A stretch of 64,000 nt of DNA from DATKZM01 sp035527975 (GTDB lineage Bacteria > Pseudomonadota > Alphaproteobacteria > JAPULJ01), in assembly GCA_035527975.1 (NCBI GenBank), contig DATKZM010000034.1, positions 1-64,000 of the forward strand, written 5' to 3'. The translations under genes and the position numbers were made by a program. Positions 33,067 through 41,548 of this stretch are shown in pieces; the stretch's first letter is position 1; each line of letters opens with the position of its first letter. The notes beneath the pieces were generated by a model, which had not been told where the DNA came from, did no database searches, and saw only the letters and a list, made by a program, of their open reading frames with translations.

Positions 33067-33195
33067 AACTGGCGGACCGAAAGGAAGCGGACGCGCTAAC
33101 GGCGGACCGGTACCGGGTAAATCCGCCGCCCGGCCGGGCCGTCCTGGCCCGTCGTTCTCGACCAGGCCCAGTATTTATGGCCCAGTATTCATGGC

Positions 33196-33831
33196 TCACG
33201 CGTTCGCGTCGTCCTTCGAGGCGCCGCCATTGGCCGCCGGCCGGCCCTTAAGCGGTGTCTTTGCCGATGCCCCGGTCGGTTTCGATGCGGTGGCCTTGGC
33301 GCGGGTGGCCGGCGCCGGCCGCTGCGGCCCGGCGGGCTTGGTCCGGGCGCTCGGCTTCACAGCGTTGGCGATCTCGGTACGCGCGGCGGCAAGCTCCGCT
33401 TTCAGCCTTGCGACCGCCTGATCGCTTGCCTGGCTGGCATCGGCCAGCAACGCCGCCGCCTCGGACTTTACCGCCTCTACCAGGCGCACCGCTTCGGCCT
33501 TCGCCGCTTCGACCTGCTTGGCCATATCGGCCTTCAACGCCGTGAGTTCGCGCGCGGCCTCGCTCCTGACGGCCTCGATCTGCTTGCCCGCCTCGGACTT
33601 CACGGCGCTCACATGGGCTTCCAGCCCGGTCGACGTCTTGCGCAGATCGGAGGCCAGCGTCTCCAGGCCCTGATCGATGCGCTCAACCAGCGAGAGGCCC
33701 GACTGCCGCGCCGCGCCGATATCCTCGTCCATTGCGTCGATCTTCTTTGCCAGTTTCTTCACTGTCTTCTTGCCGGCAATCGCCGCCTTGCCCGCGCCGG
33801 ATTTCTTCTTCGCCTTCTTGTTCTTGGCCAT
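33196..33831 (-). CDS. Lys/Ala-rich coiled-coil protein
   Basis: Not assigned to a named family. ATG 33831 starts a basic N-terminus (MAKNKKAKKKSGAGKAA) followed by an amphipathic coiled coil (residues about 30-150) and a Lys/Ala/Pro tail resembling histone-H1-like or phasin-like tails. No signal peptide is present. The helix composition (EAVRSEAARELTALKADMAKQVEAAKAE) suggests a DNA-, granule- or membrane-surface-binding filament, but none is demonstrated. It is convergent with the PqqC-like gene, which ends 130 bases away. Confidence 0.65.
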   Translation of the reverse strand: MAKNKKAKKKSGAGKAAIAGKKTVKKLAKKIDAMDEDIGAARQSGLSLVERIDQGLETLASDLRKTSTGLEAHVSAVKSEAGKQIEAVRSEAARELTALKADMAKQVEAAKAEAVRLVEAVKSEAAALLADASQASDQAVARLKAELAAARTEIANAVKPSARTKPAGPQRPAPATRAKATASKPTGASAKTPLKGRPAANGGASKDDANA

Positions 33832-33932
33832 CGGTTGTTTCCCTATTCCTGGATTTGCCGCCGGGACGCAGACGCCTGAACGGACGCGCCCAATATTAGC
33901 GCCGTGGATCTTGTGCGTTGGCGCCAAATTAG

Positions 33933-33983
33933 GCGCACTGCGTGCGCATTACAAGAAGTCCTCGCGCACTCCGTGCGCTTTTT
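33933..33983 (+). other. Duplicated mini-hairpin, second copy with T-tract
   Basis: GCGCACtgcGTGCGC (33933-33947) and GCGCACtccGTGCGC (33964-33978) are 6-bp stems with 3-base loops; only the second is followed by TTTTT (33979-33983). The unit resembles a weak intrinsic terminator, but no plus-strand gene ends nearby. It lies in a gene-free, 289-base region before the importer. Confidence 0.45.
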
Positions 33984-34120
33984 CCAATCGGCCCTACGGG
34001 CAGTCGCGGCGTCGACGCGCGCGCCTTGGTCTTGCCGATTTTATTTTCCCTACCCAACCGCATTCATTCTAAGCACAATCGCCACGCAGCCGTTTGACGA
34101 ATGACCCACCTGGATTGCGA

Positions 34121-36160
34121 ATGTTGCGGACCACGTCCCGTTTCTTGATCGGCGCCCTGGCATTCGCGCTGTCGGTCGTCGCCTGCACCAACGATCCCTA
34201 TCCGGGTGCCGATCAGCGGCGCAAAGTCTACTACACATCGTTCAACGAGGCGCCGAAGTCGCTCGATCCCGCCGTTGCCTATGATACCGCCGCGCATGAG
34301 ATAACCGGCAATGTCTACGGCACGCTGCTGGAATATCACTACCTCAAACGCCCGTACACGCTGATCCCCGGTCTGGCAAAAGACCTGCCCAAGCGGGAGA
34401 AGGCCGCCGATGGCGGCATTACCTACACTTTCGAGCTGCGGCCGGGGCTGCTCTATCACGACGATGCCTGCTTCGCGCTCAACGGCAAGAGCGCCGATGG
34501 CAAGCCCCTGCGCACCCGCGAGGTGGTGGCGGGCGACATCGCCTTCGAGCTGATGCGCGTCGCCGACCCGAAGGTGGCAAGCCCGGTCTTGCGCAAGTTC
34601 GCCGCCATCAAGGGCTTCCTTGAGTTTTCCAAACGCCTGCGCGCCTTGCGCCGCGCCTCGCCGAACTTCGCCGGCCAGCCGGCACATGTCCAATACCGCC
34701 GCGCCGGCGGCATCGCCGGCATCAAGGTCGACGGCAAGTATATGCTGCGGCTGAGCCTCTCGCGCCCCGACCCCCAGCTCAAATACTGGTTCGCGATGCC
34801 GTTCACCACGCCGGTGCCTTGGGAGGCGGTTCAATACTATGACGGCGACGAGGGGCGCCCGCATTTCCGCGATCACCCCGTCGGAACCGGGCCGTTCCGC
34901 CTGGCGATCTACCAGAAGCGGCTGCGCATGGTGCTGGTGCGCAACAAGAACTGGTACGGGGTTCGCCATCCGGAGTGGAAAGCGCCGGGCGCGACCTACC
35001 CCACCGAAGGAAGCGCCACCGACCGTAAGCGCGGCCGCCTCGATGCCGCCTATGCCGGCCGGCCGCTGCCGTTCATCGAACGCATTGAGCTCCGCCTGGA
35101 AAAGGAAAGCATCCCGGCCTTCAACAAGTTCCTGCAAGGCTATTTCGACCGCTCGGGCATCATCTCGGAGAGCTTCGATAAGATCGTCCTCAACGATGCC
35201 TTGTCGCCCGAGATGGTCGCGCGCGGCATTCGGCTGGAAAAAAGCGTCCAGGCGAGCATCTTCTATGTCGGCTTCAACATGCTCGATCCGACCGTCGGCG
35301 CCAAGGCGGGCGATCGCGGGCGCAAGCTGCGCCAGGCGATGAGCCTCGCCATCGACGTGCGCGAATATCTGCGGCTGTTCCAGAATGGGCGGGGCGTGGT
35401 GGCGCATTCGCCGATCCCGCCGGGCCTCTACGGCTACGACCGCACCTACCGCAATCCCTACTCACGTTTCGATCTGGCGCGCGCCCGCAAATTGCTGGCC
35501 GAGGCCGGCTATCCCAAAGGCATCGACCAGCGGACCGGCGAGCCGCTCAAGATCACCTTCGACACAGGCTCGACCTCGGCCCAGGCGACACTGCGCTACC
35601 AGTATTTCGTCAATTCCTGGCGCCGTATCGGCGTCGACGTCGAGGTCAACGCCACCACCTACAACCAGTTTCTCGAGAAGCTGAAACTCGGCGCCTACCA
35701 GATCTACTTCACCGGCTGGATCGCCGACTTCCCCGATCCGGAAAACTTTCTCTTCCTGCTGGAAAGCTCCAGCGGCCGCAAGGCGAGCGGCGGCTCGAAC
35801 TACTCGAACTTCTCCAACCCCCGCTACGACACGCTCTATCACGCCATGCGGGCGATGGAGAACGGACCCAGGCGCCTCGAGACGATCCGCGAAATGCTTG
35901 CCATCGTCGAGCGCGAGCGGCCGTGGATCGAGCTCTTCCACGACGAGTCTTATGTCCTCAGCCATCCCTGGGTGAAGAACGTCAAGACCTTCGGCCTCAG
36001 CTACCCGACGCTCAAGTACCTCGATCTAGCGCCTCAGCAGCGCGCGCGCCTGCGCGCGTCCTGGAACCAGCCGATCCGCTGGCCGCTCTGGATCGCGCTG
36101 GCATTGCTGGCCGCGTTCATCGTGCCCGGCATCGTCACTTTCTTTCGCGAGCGCCAGTAG
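34121..36160 (+). CDS. Oligopeptide/nickel-type ABC substrate-binding lipoprotein with C-terminal membrane helix
   Basis: SBP_bac_5 family binding protein of an Opp/Dpp-like importer. ATG 34121 gives a lipoprotein signal with the lipobox VVACTN (C22). The body has the family pattern: DPAVAYDTAAHEITGNVYGTLLEY, GITYTFELRPGLLYHDD, GTGPFRLAIYQ, AMSLAIDVREYLRLF and WIADFPDPENFLFLL. Unusually, the last ~25 residues form a hydrophobic helix followed by FFRERQ, so both ends are membrane-associated. The stop overlaps the permease start by one base. The ligand (peptide, nickel or sugar) is not deducible. Confidence 0.9.
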   Translation: MLRTTSRFLIGALAFALSVVACTNDPYPGADQRRKVYYTSFNEAPKSLDPAVAYDTAAHEITGNVYGTLLEYHYLKRPYTLIPGLAKDLPKREKAADGGITYTFELRPGLLYHDDACFALNGKSADGKPLRTREVVAGDIAFELMRVADPKVASPVLRKFAAIKGFLEFSKRLRALRRASPNFAGQPAHVQYRRAGGIAGIKVDGKYMLRLSLSRPDPQLKYWFAMPFTTPVPWEAVQYYDGDEGRPHFRDHPVGTGPFRLAIYQKRLRMVLVRNKNWYGVRHPEWKAPGATYPTEGSATDRKRGRLDAAYAGRPLPFIERIELRLEKESIPAFNKFLQGYFDRSGIISESFDKIVLNDALSPEMVARGIRLEKSVQASIFYVGFNMLDPTVGAKAGDRGRKLRQAMSLAIDVREYLRLFQNGRGVVAHSPIPPGLYGYDRTYRNPYSRFDLARARKLLAEAGYPKGIDQRTGEPLKITFDTGSTSAQATLRYQYFVNSWRRIGVDVEVNATTYNQFLEKLKLGAYQIYFTGWIADFPDPENFLFLLESSSGRKASGGSNYSNFSNPRYDTLYHAMRAMENGPRRLETIREMLAIVERERPWIELFHDESYVLSHPWVKNVKTFGLSYPTLKYLDLAPQQRARLRASWNQPIRWPLWIALALLAAFIVPGIVTFFRERQ

Positions 36161-37161
36161 TGCTCGCCTATATCGTCCGACGCCTCGCCTACGGCTTCGC
36201 CACCGTGCTGGGTGTGCTGGGCGTGCTGTTCGTGCTGTTCTTCGCCGTCGCCGATCCGGACGAAATGGCGATCCGCGCCATCGGCGAGCGTGCCTCGCCC
36301 GAAACCTACACCGCCTGGAAGCACAATCACGGCTACGACAAGCCGCTGCTACTGAACCCCCAGCACAGTTGGGCTTCGATCGGGCGCTACACCGATACGC
36401 TGCTGGTCGAACACTACGAGCGCATGCTGAGTTTCCGCTTTGGCCGGTCCGATTCCGACGACACGCCGATCTGGACGCGCATTCGCGAAGGCGCCGGGCC
36501 GAGCCTCAGCCTGACCTTGCCGCTGTTCGTGCTCGGCCTGCTTGTCGGTGCGGCGCTCTCGCTTGCGGTCGCCTTCTTCCGGGATACGTATATCGATCGC
36601 TCGGTGCTGGTCCTCTGCATGCTGGGGATGAGTGTCGCCAGCCTGATCTACATCATCGCCGGCCAATACGTCATCGGCAAGCTGCTGCGCTGGTTCCCGA
36701 TCTCCGGCTTCGACACCGATCCGTCGATGATCGGCCGCTTCCTTGCCATCCCGATCCTGATCGGCGTGCTGGCCGAATTCGGCGGCACGGTGCGGCTTTA
36801 CCGGACGGTCTTCCTGGAAGAGGTCAACCGCGACTATGTAAGGACCGCCCGGGCCAAGGGCTGCGGCGAGATCCGGGTGATGATCCATCACGTGCTGCGC
36901 AACGCGCTGCTGCCGATCATCACCAATGTCGTGCTGGCGATCCCGTTTCTGTTCATCGGCTCGATCCTGTTCGAATCCTTCTTCGGCATACCGGGCCTTG
37001 GCGCGCTGACCGTCGAGGCGATCAACGGCAACGACTTCTCCACGCTCCGCACCATCGTCTATATCGGCGCGCTGCTTTACATAGTCGGCCAGATCCTGAC
37101 CGACATCTGCTACTCGCTGGCCGATCCGCGGGTTCGCCTCGGCGCGGAGGCGAGCGGATGA
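36160..37161 (+). CDS. ABC importer permease, OppB/DppB type
   Basis: Inner-membrane permease of the importer. GTG 36160 overlaps the TAG stop of the binding-protein gene. It has an N-terminal membrane helix (residues about 8-28) and five more helices. The cytoplasmic EAA-loop equivalent TARAKGCGEIRVMIHHVLRNALLPIIT is followed by ILFESFFGIPGLGAL, all typical of OppB. At 333 residues it is of normal size for OppB. The 4-base overlap ATGA with the next permease indicates translational coupling. Confidence 0.93.
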   Translation: MLAYIVRRLAYGFATVLGVLGVLFVLFFAVADPDEMAIRAIGERASPETYTAWKHNHGYDKPLLLNPQHSWASIGRYTDTLLVEHYERMLSFRFGRSDSDDTPIWTRIREGAGPSLSLTLPLFVLGLLVGAALSLAVAFFRDTYIDRSVLVLCMLGMSVASLIYIIAGQYVIGKLLRWFPISGFDTDPSMIGRFLAIPILIGVLAEFGGTVRLYRTVFLEEVNRDYVRTARAKGCGEIRVMIHHVLRNALLPIITNVVLAIPFLFIGSILFESFFGIPGLGALTVEAINGNDFSTLRTIVYIGALLYIVGQILTDICYSLADPRVRLGAEASG

Positions 37162-38174
37162 GCTGGGTCGGCAACGCGATCGTCGCGGTGCTGCTTGTTG
37201 CCGGCGTCTTCATTTGGATGCGCGCACGGCGCAATCGGCTGTGGCGCGAGGCCATGGCCGCGCTGGCCCGGCGCCGCCGCTTTGCGCTCATCATCCTTGG
37301 TCTCTACGTTGCGGTGGGCATGCTCGATGCGGTTTCCTGGGTCGGCGGTGGCGGGGTACAGGGCGTGGCCGCCTCCGAGGCGCGCTCGGTGATCGACCGC
37401 ATCTTCAAGCCGTCGGTCTTCCGCGAGAAAAGCTACTCCGCCCCCTTCGCCAGCGCCGAGTTCGTTGGCGGCGCGGCCCTGACCTTCCCCGGACGCCATG
37501 TGCTCGGAACCGACATTCTGGGTGACGACGTGCTCTACAAGACCCTGAAGGGCATCAAGGTGGCGCTGCTGATCGGCGGGCTCACCTGCCTGGTGCTGAT
37601 CCCGCTGGCGCTGCTTTTCGGTGTCTCGGCCGGCTATTTCGGCGGGCGCATCGACGACGTTGTCTTCTTCGTCATGTCGACGCTGGCCTCGATCCCCAAT
37701 CTGCTGCTGCTGATCGCGCTTATCATGGCGCTGGGTAAGGGCACGCTGCAGGTCTGCTTTGCGCTGGGTATCACCGGCTGGGTGGGTCTGTCCCGCCTCA
37801 CTCGCGCGGAGACGCTGAAGCTGCGCGAGCTTGAATACGTCCAGGCCGCGCGCGCGCTCGGTGTTTCGCACCCCACCATCGTGCTTCGCCATATCCTGCC
37901 GAACCTGTCGCATCTGGTGATCATCACCTTCGCGCTGCTGTTCACCGGCCTGGTGCTGTCGGAAACCATCCTGGCCTATCTCGGCATCGGCCTCGACGGC
38001 AGTTGGGGCCGCATGATCGACCAGGCCCGCAACGAGCTGTCGCGCGACCCCGTCATCTGGTGGACCATCGCCGCGGCATCGGCCGCGCTCTTCATCCTCG
38101 TGCTCTGCGTCAACCTGATCGCCGATGCGCTGCGCGACATCCTCGATCCCCGCACACTGCGCGAGCGGGCATGA
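37158..38174 (+). CDS. ABC importer permease, OppC/DppC type
   Basis: Second permease of the importer. ATG 37158 overlaps the previous stop (ATGA). It carries an extra N-terminal helix and a short periplasmic insert (residues about 60-110) before the five-helix core. Core motifs are GRHVLGTDILGDDVLYKTLKGIKVALLIGG, the EAA-like EYVQAARALGVSHPTIVLRHILPNL and LSETILAYLGIGLDGSWGRMI. The latter two are OppC hallmarks. It precedes the first ATPase by 10 bases. Confidence 0.93.
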   Translation: MSWVGNAIVAVLLVAGVFIWMRARRNRLWREAMAALARRRRFALIILGLYVAVGMLDAVSWVGGGGVQGVAASEARSVIDRIFKPSVFREKSYSAPFASAEFVGGAALTFPGRHVLGTDILGDDVLYKTLKGIKVALLIGGLTCLVLIPLALLFGVSAGYFGGRIDDVVFFVMSTLASIPNLLLLIALIMALGKGTLQVCFALGITGWVGLSRLTRAETLKLRELEYVQAARALGVSHPTIVLRHILPNLSHLVIITFALLFTGLVLSETILAYLGIGLDGSWGRMIDQARNELSRDPVIWWTIAAASAALFILVLCVNLIADALRDILDPRTLRERA

Positions 38175-38184
38175 GCGGGCGCGC

Positions 38185-39168
38185 ATGAACGGGCAGCTCC
38201 TCGGCGTCGAAGACCTGACGGTCACCTTCCCGGCCCGCGGCGGGCGCACGCCGGTGGTCGACGGCATCTCGCTCACGGTGGCGCCGGGCGAGGTGCTGGC
38301 GCTGGTCGGCGAGTCGGGCTGCGGCAAGTCGATGACGGCGCTCGCCATCCTGCGCCTCATCGCCAAGCCGGGCCGCATCGAGCCCGGGAGCCGCATCGTC
38401 TTCGAGGGTCGCGAGGTTCTCGGACTCAAAGTCACCCAGATGCGCGCGCTGCGCGGCGCCGGCATCGCCATGATCTTCCAGGAGCCGATGGCAAGCCTGA
38501 ACCCGGTGCAGACCGTCGGCAATCAGGTGATCGAGGCGCTCCGCCTCCATGAGCGCGTGGGCCGGGCCGCCGCGCGCGACCGTGCTGCTGCGATCTTCGA
38601 GCGCGTCGGCATACCCGATCCGCGCGGCCGCCTCGACGCCTATCCCCACCAGCTTTCCGGCGGGCTCAAGCAGCGCGTCATGATCGCGATGATGCTGGTC
38701 ATGCGCCCGCGCCTGCTCATCGCCGACGAGCCGACCACCGCGCTCGACGTTACCGTGCAGGCGCAGATCCTGGCGCTGTTGCGCGAGCTGCAGAACGAGC
38801 TCGATATGGCGGTTCTGCTGATCACCCATGATTTCGGCGTGGTCAACGAACTCGCCGACCGGGTGGCGGTGATGTATGGCGGCCGCATCGCCGAGCAAGG
38901 CACGCGCGCGGAGGTACTGGGCGCGCCGCGCCACCCCTACACGCAAGGCCTGCTGCGCTCGATCCCATCGCTCGCGCATCGCGGCGGCGACCTCGAGGAG
39001 ATCAAGGGCACCGTGCCCTCGCTCGGCAGCTGGCCCGCCGGCTGCCGTTTCGCCACGCGCTGTCCCAAGGTGTTCGAGCCCTGCGATGGGCAGGTGCCGC
39101 AGACGGTGAGCTTGTCCGAAACCCACCATGCCGCCTGCCACGACGTCGCGCGGGACCAGCCGGAATGA
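38185..39168 (+). CDS. ABC importer ATPase, OppD/DppD type
   Basis: First ATPase of the importer. It shows Walker A GESGCGKSMTALAIL, the Q-loop IFQEPMASLNPVQTVG, signature LSGGLKQRVMIAMML, Walker B LLIADEPTTALDV and the H-loop ITHDFGVV. The C-terminal oligopeptide-transporter extension has the cysteine cluster GCRFATRCPKVFEPC, which binds an Fe-S cluster in relatives. ATG 38185 is chosen: the in-frame extension upstream is an out-of-phase reading of the permease gene. It overlaps the second ATPase by 4 bases. Confidence 0.93.
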   Translation: MNGQLLGVEDLTVTFPARGGRTPVVDGISLTVAPGEVLALVGESGCGKSMTALAILRLIAKPGRIEPGSRIVFEGREVLGLKVTQMRALRGAGIAMIFQEPMASLNPVQTVGNQVIEALRLHERVGRAAARDRAAAIFERVGIPDPRGRLDAYPHQLSGGLKQRVMIAMMLVMRPRLLIADEPTTALDVTVQAQILALLRELQNELDMAVLLITHDFGVVNELADRVAVMYGGRIAEQGTRAEVLGAPRHPYTQGLLRSIPSLAHRGGDLEEIKGTVPSLGSWPAGCRFATRCPKVFEPCDGQVPQTVSLSETHHAACHDVARDQPE

Positions 39169-40187
39169 ATACCACCGCCCCGAACGCGGCCTCCCCGAGC
39201 GCCGCCTCGAAACCGCTCCTCAAGGTCGAGGGTCTGAAGACCTGGTTCCCGGTGCGCTCGGGCGTGCTGCAAAGGGTCGATCGCTGGATCCGCGCGGTCG
39301 ACGGCGTCGACCTTGATATCCCGCAAGGCCAGACGCTGGCGCTGGTCGGCGAATCGGGCTGCGGCAAGACCACGGTCGGCCGTTCGATCCTGCGCTTGGA
39401 ACACGCCCGCGCCGGCCGAGTGCTCTACAAGGACACCGATCTCCTGGCGCTCTCCCGGGCGGCCATGCGCCCCTACCGCCAGGCGATACAGATCGTCTTT
39501 CAGGACCCGACCTCGTCGCTCGATCCACGCATGACCGTCCGCGATGCGATCGCCGAGGGGCTGCGGTCGTTCAATATCTGCGCCAGCACCGCCGAACGCA
39601 CCGAGCGCGTCGCTGAGCTGATGACCATGGTGCGCCTCGATCCCGACCATATGTGGCGCTATCCGCACGAGTTTTCCGGCGGCCAGAAGCAGCGCATCTG
39701 CATCGCGCGGGCGCTTGCGGTCGAACCAAAGCTCTTGATCTGCGACGAGTCGGTCTCCGCCCTCGATGTCTCGATCCAGGCCCAGATCCTCAACCTGCTC
39801 GGCGAGCTGCAGAAAAAACTCGGGCTTACCTATCTCTTCATCACCCACGATCTGGGTGTGGTCGGCCATATCGCCGACCGGGTCGCGGTGATGTATCTCG
39901 GCCAGATCGTCGAAACCGGCGACGTGAGCGAGATCTTCGAGACGCCGAAGCATCCCTATACGAAGGCGCTGCTGGGCTCGGTGCCGCGCCTTGACCTCGA
40001 CCAACGCGGATCGCTCGCGAGCGCGCCGGGCGACCCGCCCGACCCCGCCAACCCGCCCCCGGGCTGCCGTTTTCACACGCGCTGCCCGGAGGTTTTCGCG
40101 CCTTGTGCGGAGACCCCGCCGGCGCTGATCGAGGCCGACGGCCGCCTCTGCCGTTGCCATCTCTATGATTCGGCGATCAATCGCTAA
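39165..40187 (+). CDS. ABC importer ATPase, OppF/DppF type
   Basis: Second ATPase of the importer. It shows Walker A GESGCGKTTVGRSIL, the Q-loop IVFQDPTSSLDPRMTV, signature FSGGQKQRICIARAL, Walker B LLICDESVSALDVS, the H-loop ITHDLGVVGHIADRVAVMYLG and the C-terminal GCRFHTRCPEVFAPC cluster. The VFQDPTSSLDPRMTV segment distinguishes F- from D-type subunits. ATG 39165 overlaps the previous stop. It closes the five-gene importer; 97 bases then lead to the DUF4164 gene. Confidence 0.94.
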   Translation: MNTTAPNAASPSAASKPLLKVEGLKTWFPVRSGVLQRVDRWIRAVDGVDLDIPQGQTLALVGESGCGKTTVGRSILRLEHARAGRVLYKDTDLLALSRAAMRPYRQAIQIVFQDPTSSLDPRMTVRDAIAEGLRSFNICASTAERTERVAELMTMVRLDPDHMWRYPHEFSGGQKQRICIARALAVEPKLLICDESVSALDVSIQAQILNLLGELQKKLGLTYLFITHDLGVVGHIADRVAVMYLGQIVETGDVSEIFETPKHPYTKALLGSVPRLDLDQRGSLASAPGDPPDPANPPPGCRFHTRCPEVFAPCAETPPALIEADGRLCRCHLYDSAINR

Positions 40188-40283
40188 GTTAGGGCCCAAC
40201 TCGGTTGACGCGCCTGCGCTCCGGCCCCTATGCTTGGGGTTAGGGAAGGCAAGCAACTCGCCGCATTGACAGCAGAAAAACCG

Positions 40284-40508
40284 ATGTCGTTGCTCGACTC
40301 CGCGCAAAGACGGCTGGAAGAGGCCGTGGACCGCTTAGATGCGGCGATCAAGGCCAATGGACGCCCGGACGGCGCCGATTCCGCGGCATTGCAGGAAGAA
40401 GTAGCCAGCCTCCGTCGTCAAAACGAGGCGCTCGCGAACTCCAAACATCAGGTCTCCTCGCGCCTCGATGGCGCCATCACCAACATCCGCTCGGTCCTGG
40501 AGGCCTGA
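40284..40508 (+). CDS. DUF4164 coiled-coil small protein
   Basis: A 74-residue helical protein (MSLLDSAQRRLEEAVDRLDAAI..., LQEEVASLRRQNEALAN..., VSSRLDGAITNIRSVLEA) matching DUF4164, a family encoded directly upstream of zapA in alphaproteobacteria. Heptad periodicity over most of its length indicates a coiled coil. ATG 40284 is preferred over the ATG at 40230. It lies 6 bases before zapA. A division-related role is inferred from the conserved pairing only. Confidence 0.85.
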   Translation: MSLLDSAQRRLEEAVDRLDAAIKANGRPDGADSAALQEEVASLRRQNEALANSKHQVSSRLDGAITNIRSVLEA

Positions 40509-40514
40509 ACGTCC

Positions 40515-40853
40515 ATGGGCCAGGTTGCCATCTCCATCAACGGCCAGAACTACCAGATCACCTGCGATGACGGGCAGGAGGAGCATCTGCGCTCGCTGGC
40601 CCAGATCGTCGACTCGCGGGTCGAGGAGCTGGTGTCGGCCGTCGGCCAGGTCGGCGATATGCGGCTTCTTGTGATGGCGAGCCTGCTGCTCGCCGACGAG
40701 GTCGCGGAAACCAAGGAAGAAGTCGACGCGATGCGCGCTACGGCCGCCGAGGCCGACCGGACCGCCCCGCTTGCCGAAGCGCAGCTTGCCAACGGTTTCG
40801 AGGCGCTGGCCGCGCGGATCGAAACGATCGCCGCAAGCTTGGAGCAATCGTAG
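40515..40853 (+). CDS. zapA: Cell division protein ZapA
   Basis: FtsZ-ring-associated protein that cross-links FtsZ filaments. The N-terminal globular domain begins GQVAISINGQNYQITCDDGQEEHLRSLAQIVDSRVEEL, the ZapA signature, and a helical region follows. At 112 residues it has normal length for alphaproteobacteria. It follows DUF4164 by 6 bases and precedes the 5-formyltetrahydrofolate cyclo-ligase gene, a well-conserved order. The 62-base gap to the next gene is too short to hold the 6S RNA gene often found there. Confidence 0.92.
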   Translation: MGQVAISINGQNYQITCDDGQEEHLRSLAQIVDSRVEELVSAVGQVGDMRLLVMASLLLADEVAETKEEVDAMRATAAEADRTAPLAEAQLANGFEALAARIETIAASLEQS

Positions 40854-40915
40854 TTCCCCGCCTCGCCCGCCACGCGGATTTATCGGCGCTGCCTCCAATC
40901 GAAATCGAAACCCCT

Positions 40916-41548
40916 GTGAGCACCGCAACCGCGCCCGCCGATCCACGCCATGACAAGCGGGAGCTGCGCGCCCTTGCGCGCGGTCGCCGTGCCGATGCGC
41001 ATGCGGCGCTTGGTACGGCTGCCGGCACGCAACTCAGAGACATCGCGCTCGCCGCGCTGACCGTTGAGCGTGACGCCGTCATCGGCAGCTATTGGCCGTT
41101 TCGCGACGAGATCGATAGCGCGCCCCTGCTCCGCGCCCTGCATGAAGCCGGCCACCCGGTCGGCCTGCCGGTCGTCGCTGGCCCCGGAAAGGACGGCAAG
41201 CCGCGGCCGATGACCTTCCGGCCGTGGCGACCGGGCATGCGTCTTGCCAAGGGCCGTCTGGGCGAGCCCACGCTGCCGCCCGACGCCGATTATGGTGCCG
41301 GCGACCTTGTGCCAACGCTGCTCCTCGTTCCGCTTCTGGCCTTCGACCGGCGCGGCTACCGGATCGGCTATGGCGGCGGGAATTTCGATGCCACCATCGC
41401 CCATCTGCGCGCGGCCGGCGCGCTGACCACGGTCGGCGTTGCCTACAGCGACCAGGAGGTCGACGCCGTGCCCATCGAGCCGCACGACGAAGCGCTCGAC
41501 TGGATCGTCACCGAGCGCGAGGCCATTCGCATCGGCGCGGCCGGCTGA
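40916..41548 (+). CDS. 5-formyltetrahydrofolate cyclo-ligase
   Basis: Converts 5-formyl-THF to 5,10-methenyl-THF with ATP, recycling an inhibitory folate. Motifs are KRELRALARGRRA at the N-terminus, IGSYWPFRDEIDSAPLL, VGLPVVAGPGK, the LVPLLAFDRRGYRIGYGGGNFDATI glycine-rich ATP/folate block and GVAYSDQEVDAVPIEPHDEALDWIVTE. Start is GTG 40916, giving 210 residues, normal length. The stop TGA overlaps the next start ATG by one base. The zapA/5-FCL order is widely conserved; the gene is called ygfA or fau in other species. Confidence 0.93.
   Translation: MSTATAPADPRHDKRELRALARGRRADAHAALGTAAGTQLRDIALAALTVERDAVIGSYWPFRDEIDSAPLLRALHEAGHPVGLPVVAGPGKDGKPRPMTFRPWRPGMRLAKGRLGEPTLPPDADYGAGDLVPTLLLVPLLAFDRRGYRIGYGGGNFDATIAHLRAAGALTTVGVAYSDQEVDAVPIEPHDEALDWIVTEREAIRIGAAG

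Noticed and set aside
40854..40915. 6S RNA (ssrS) between zapA and the cyclo-ligase gene
   Set aside because: The gap is only 62 bases; a 6S RNA needs about 160 and no suitable long hairpin is present.
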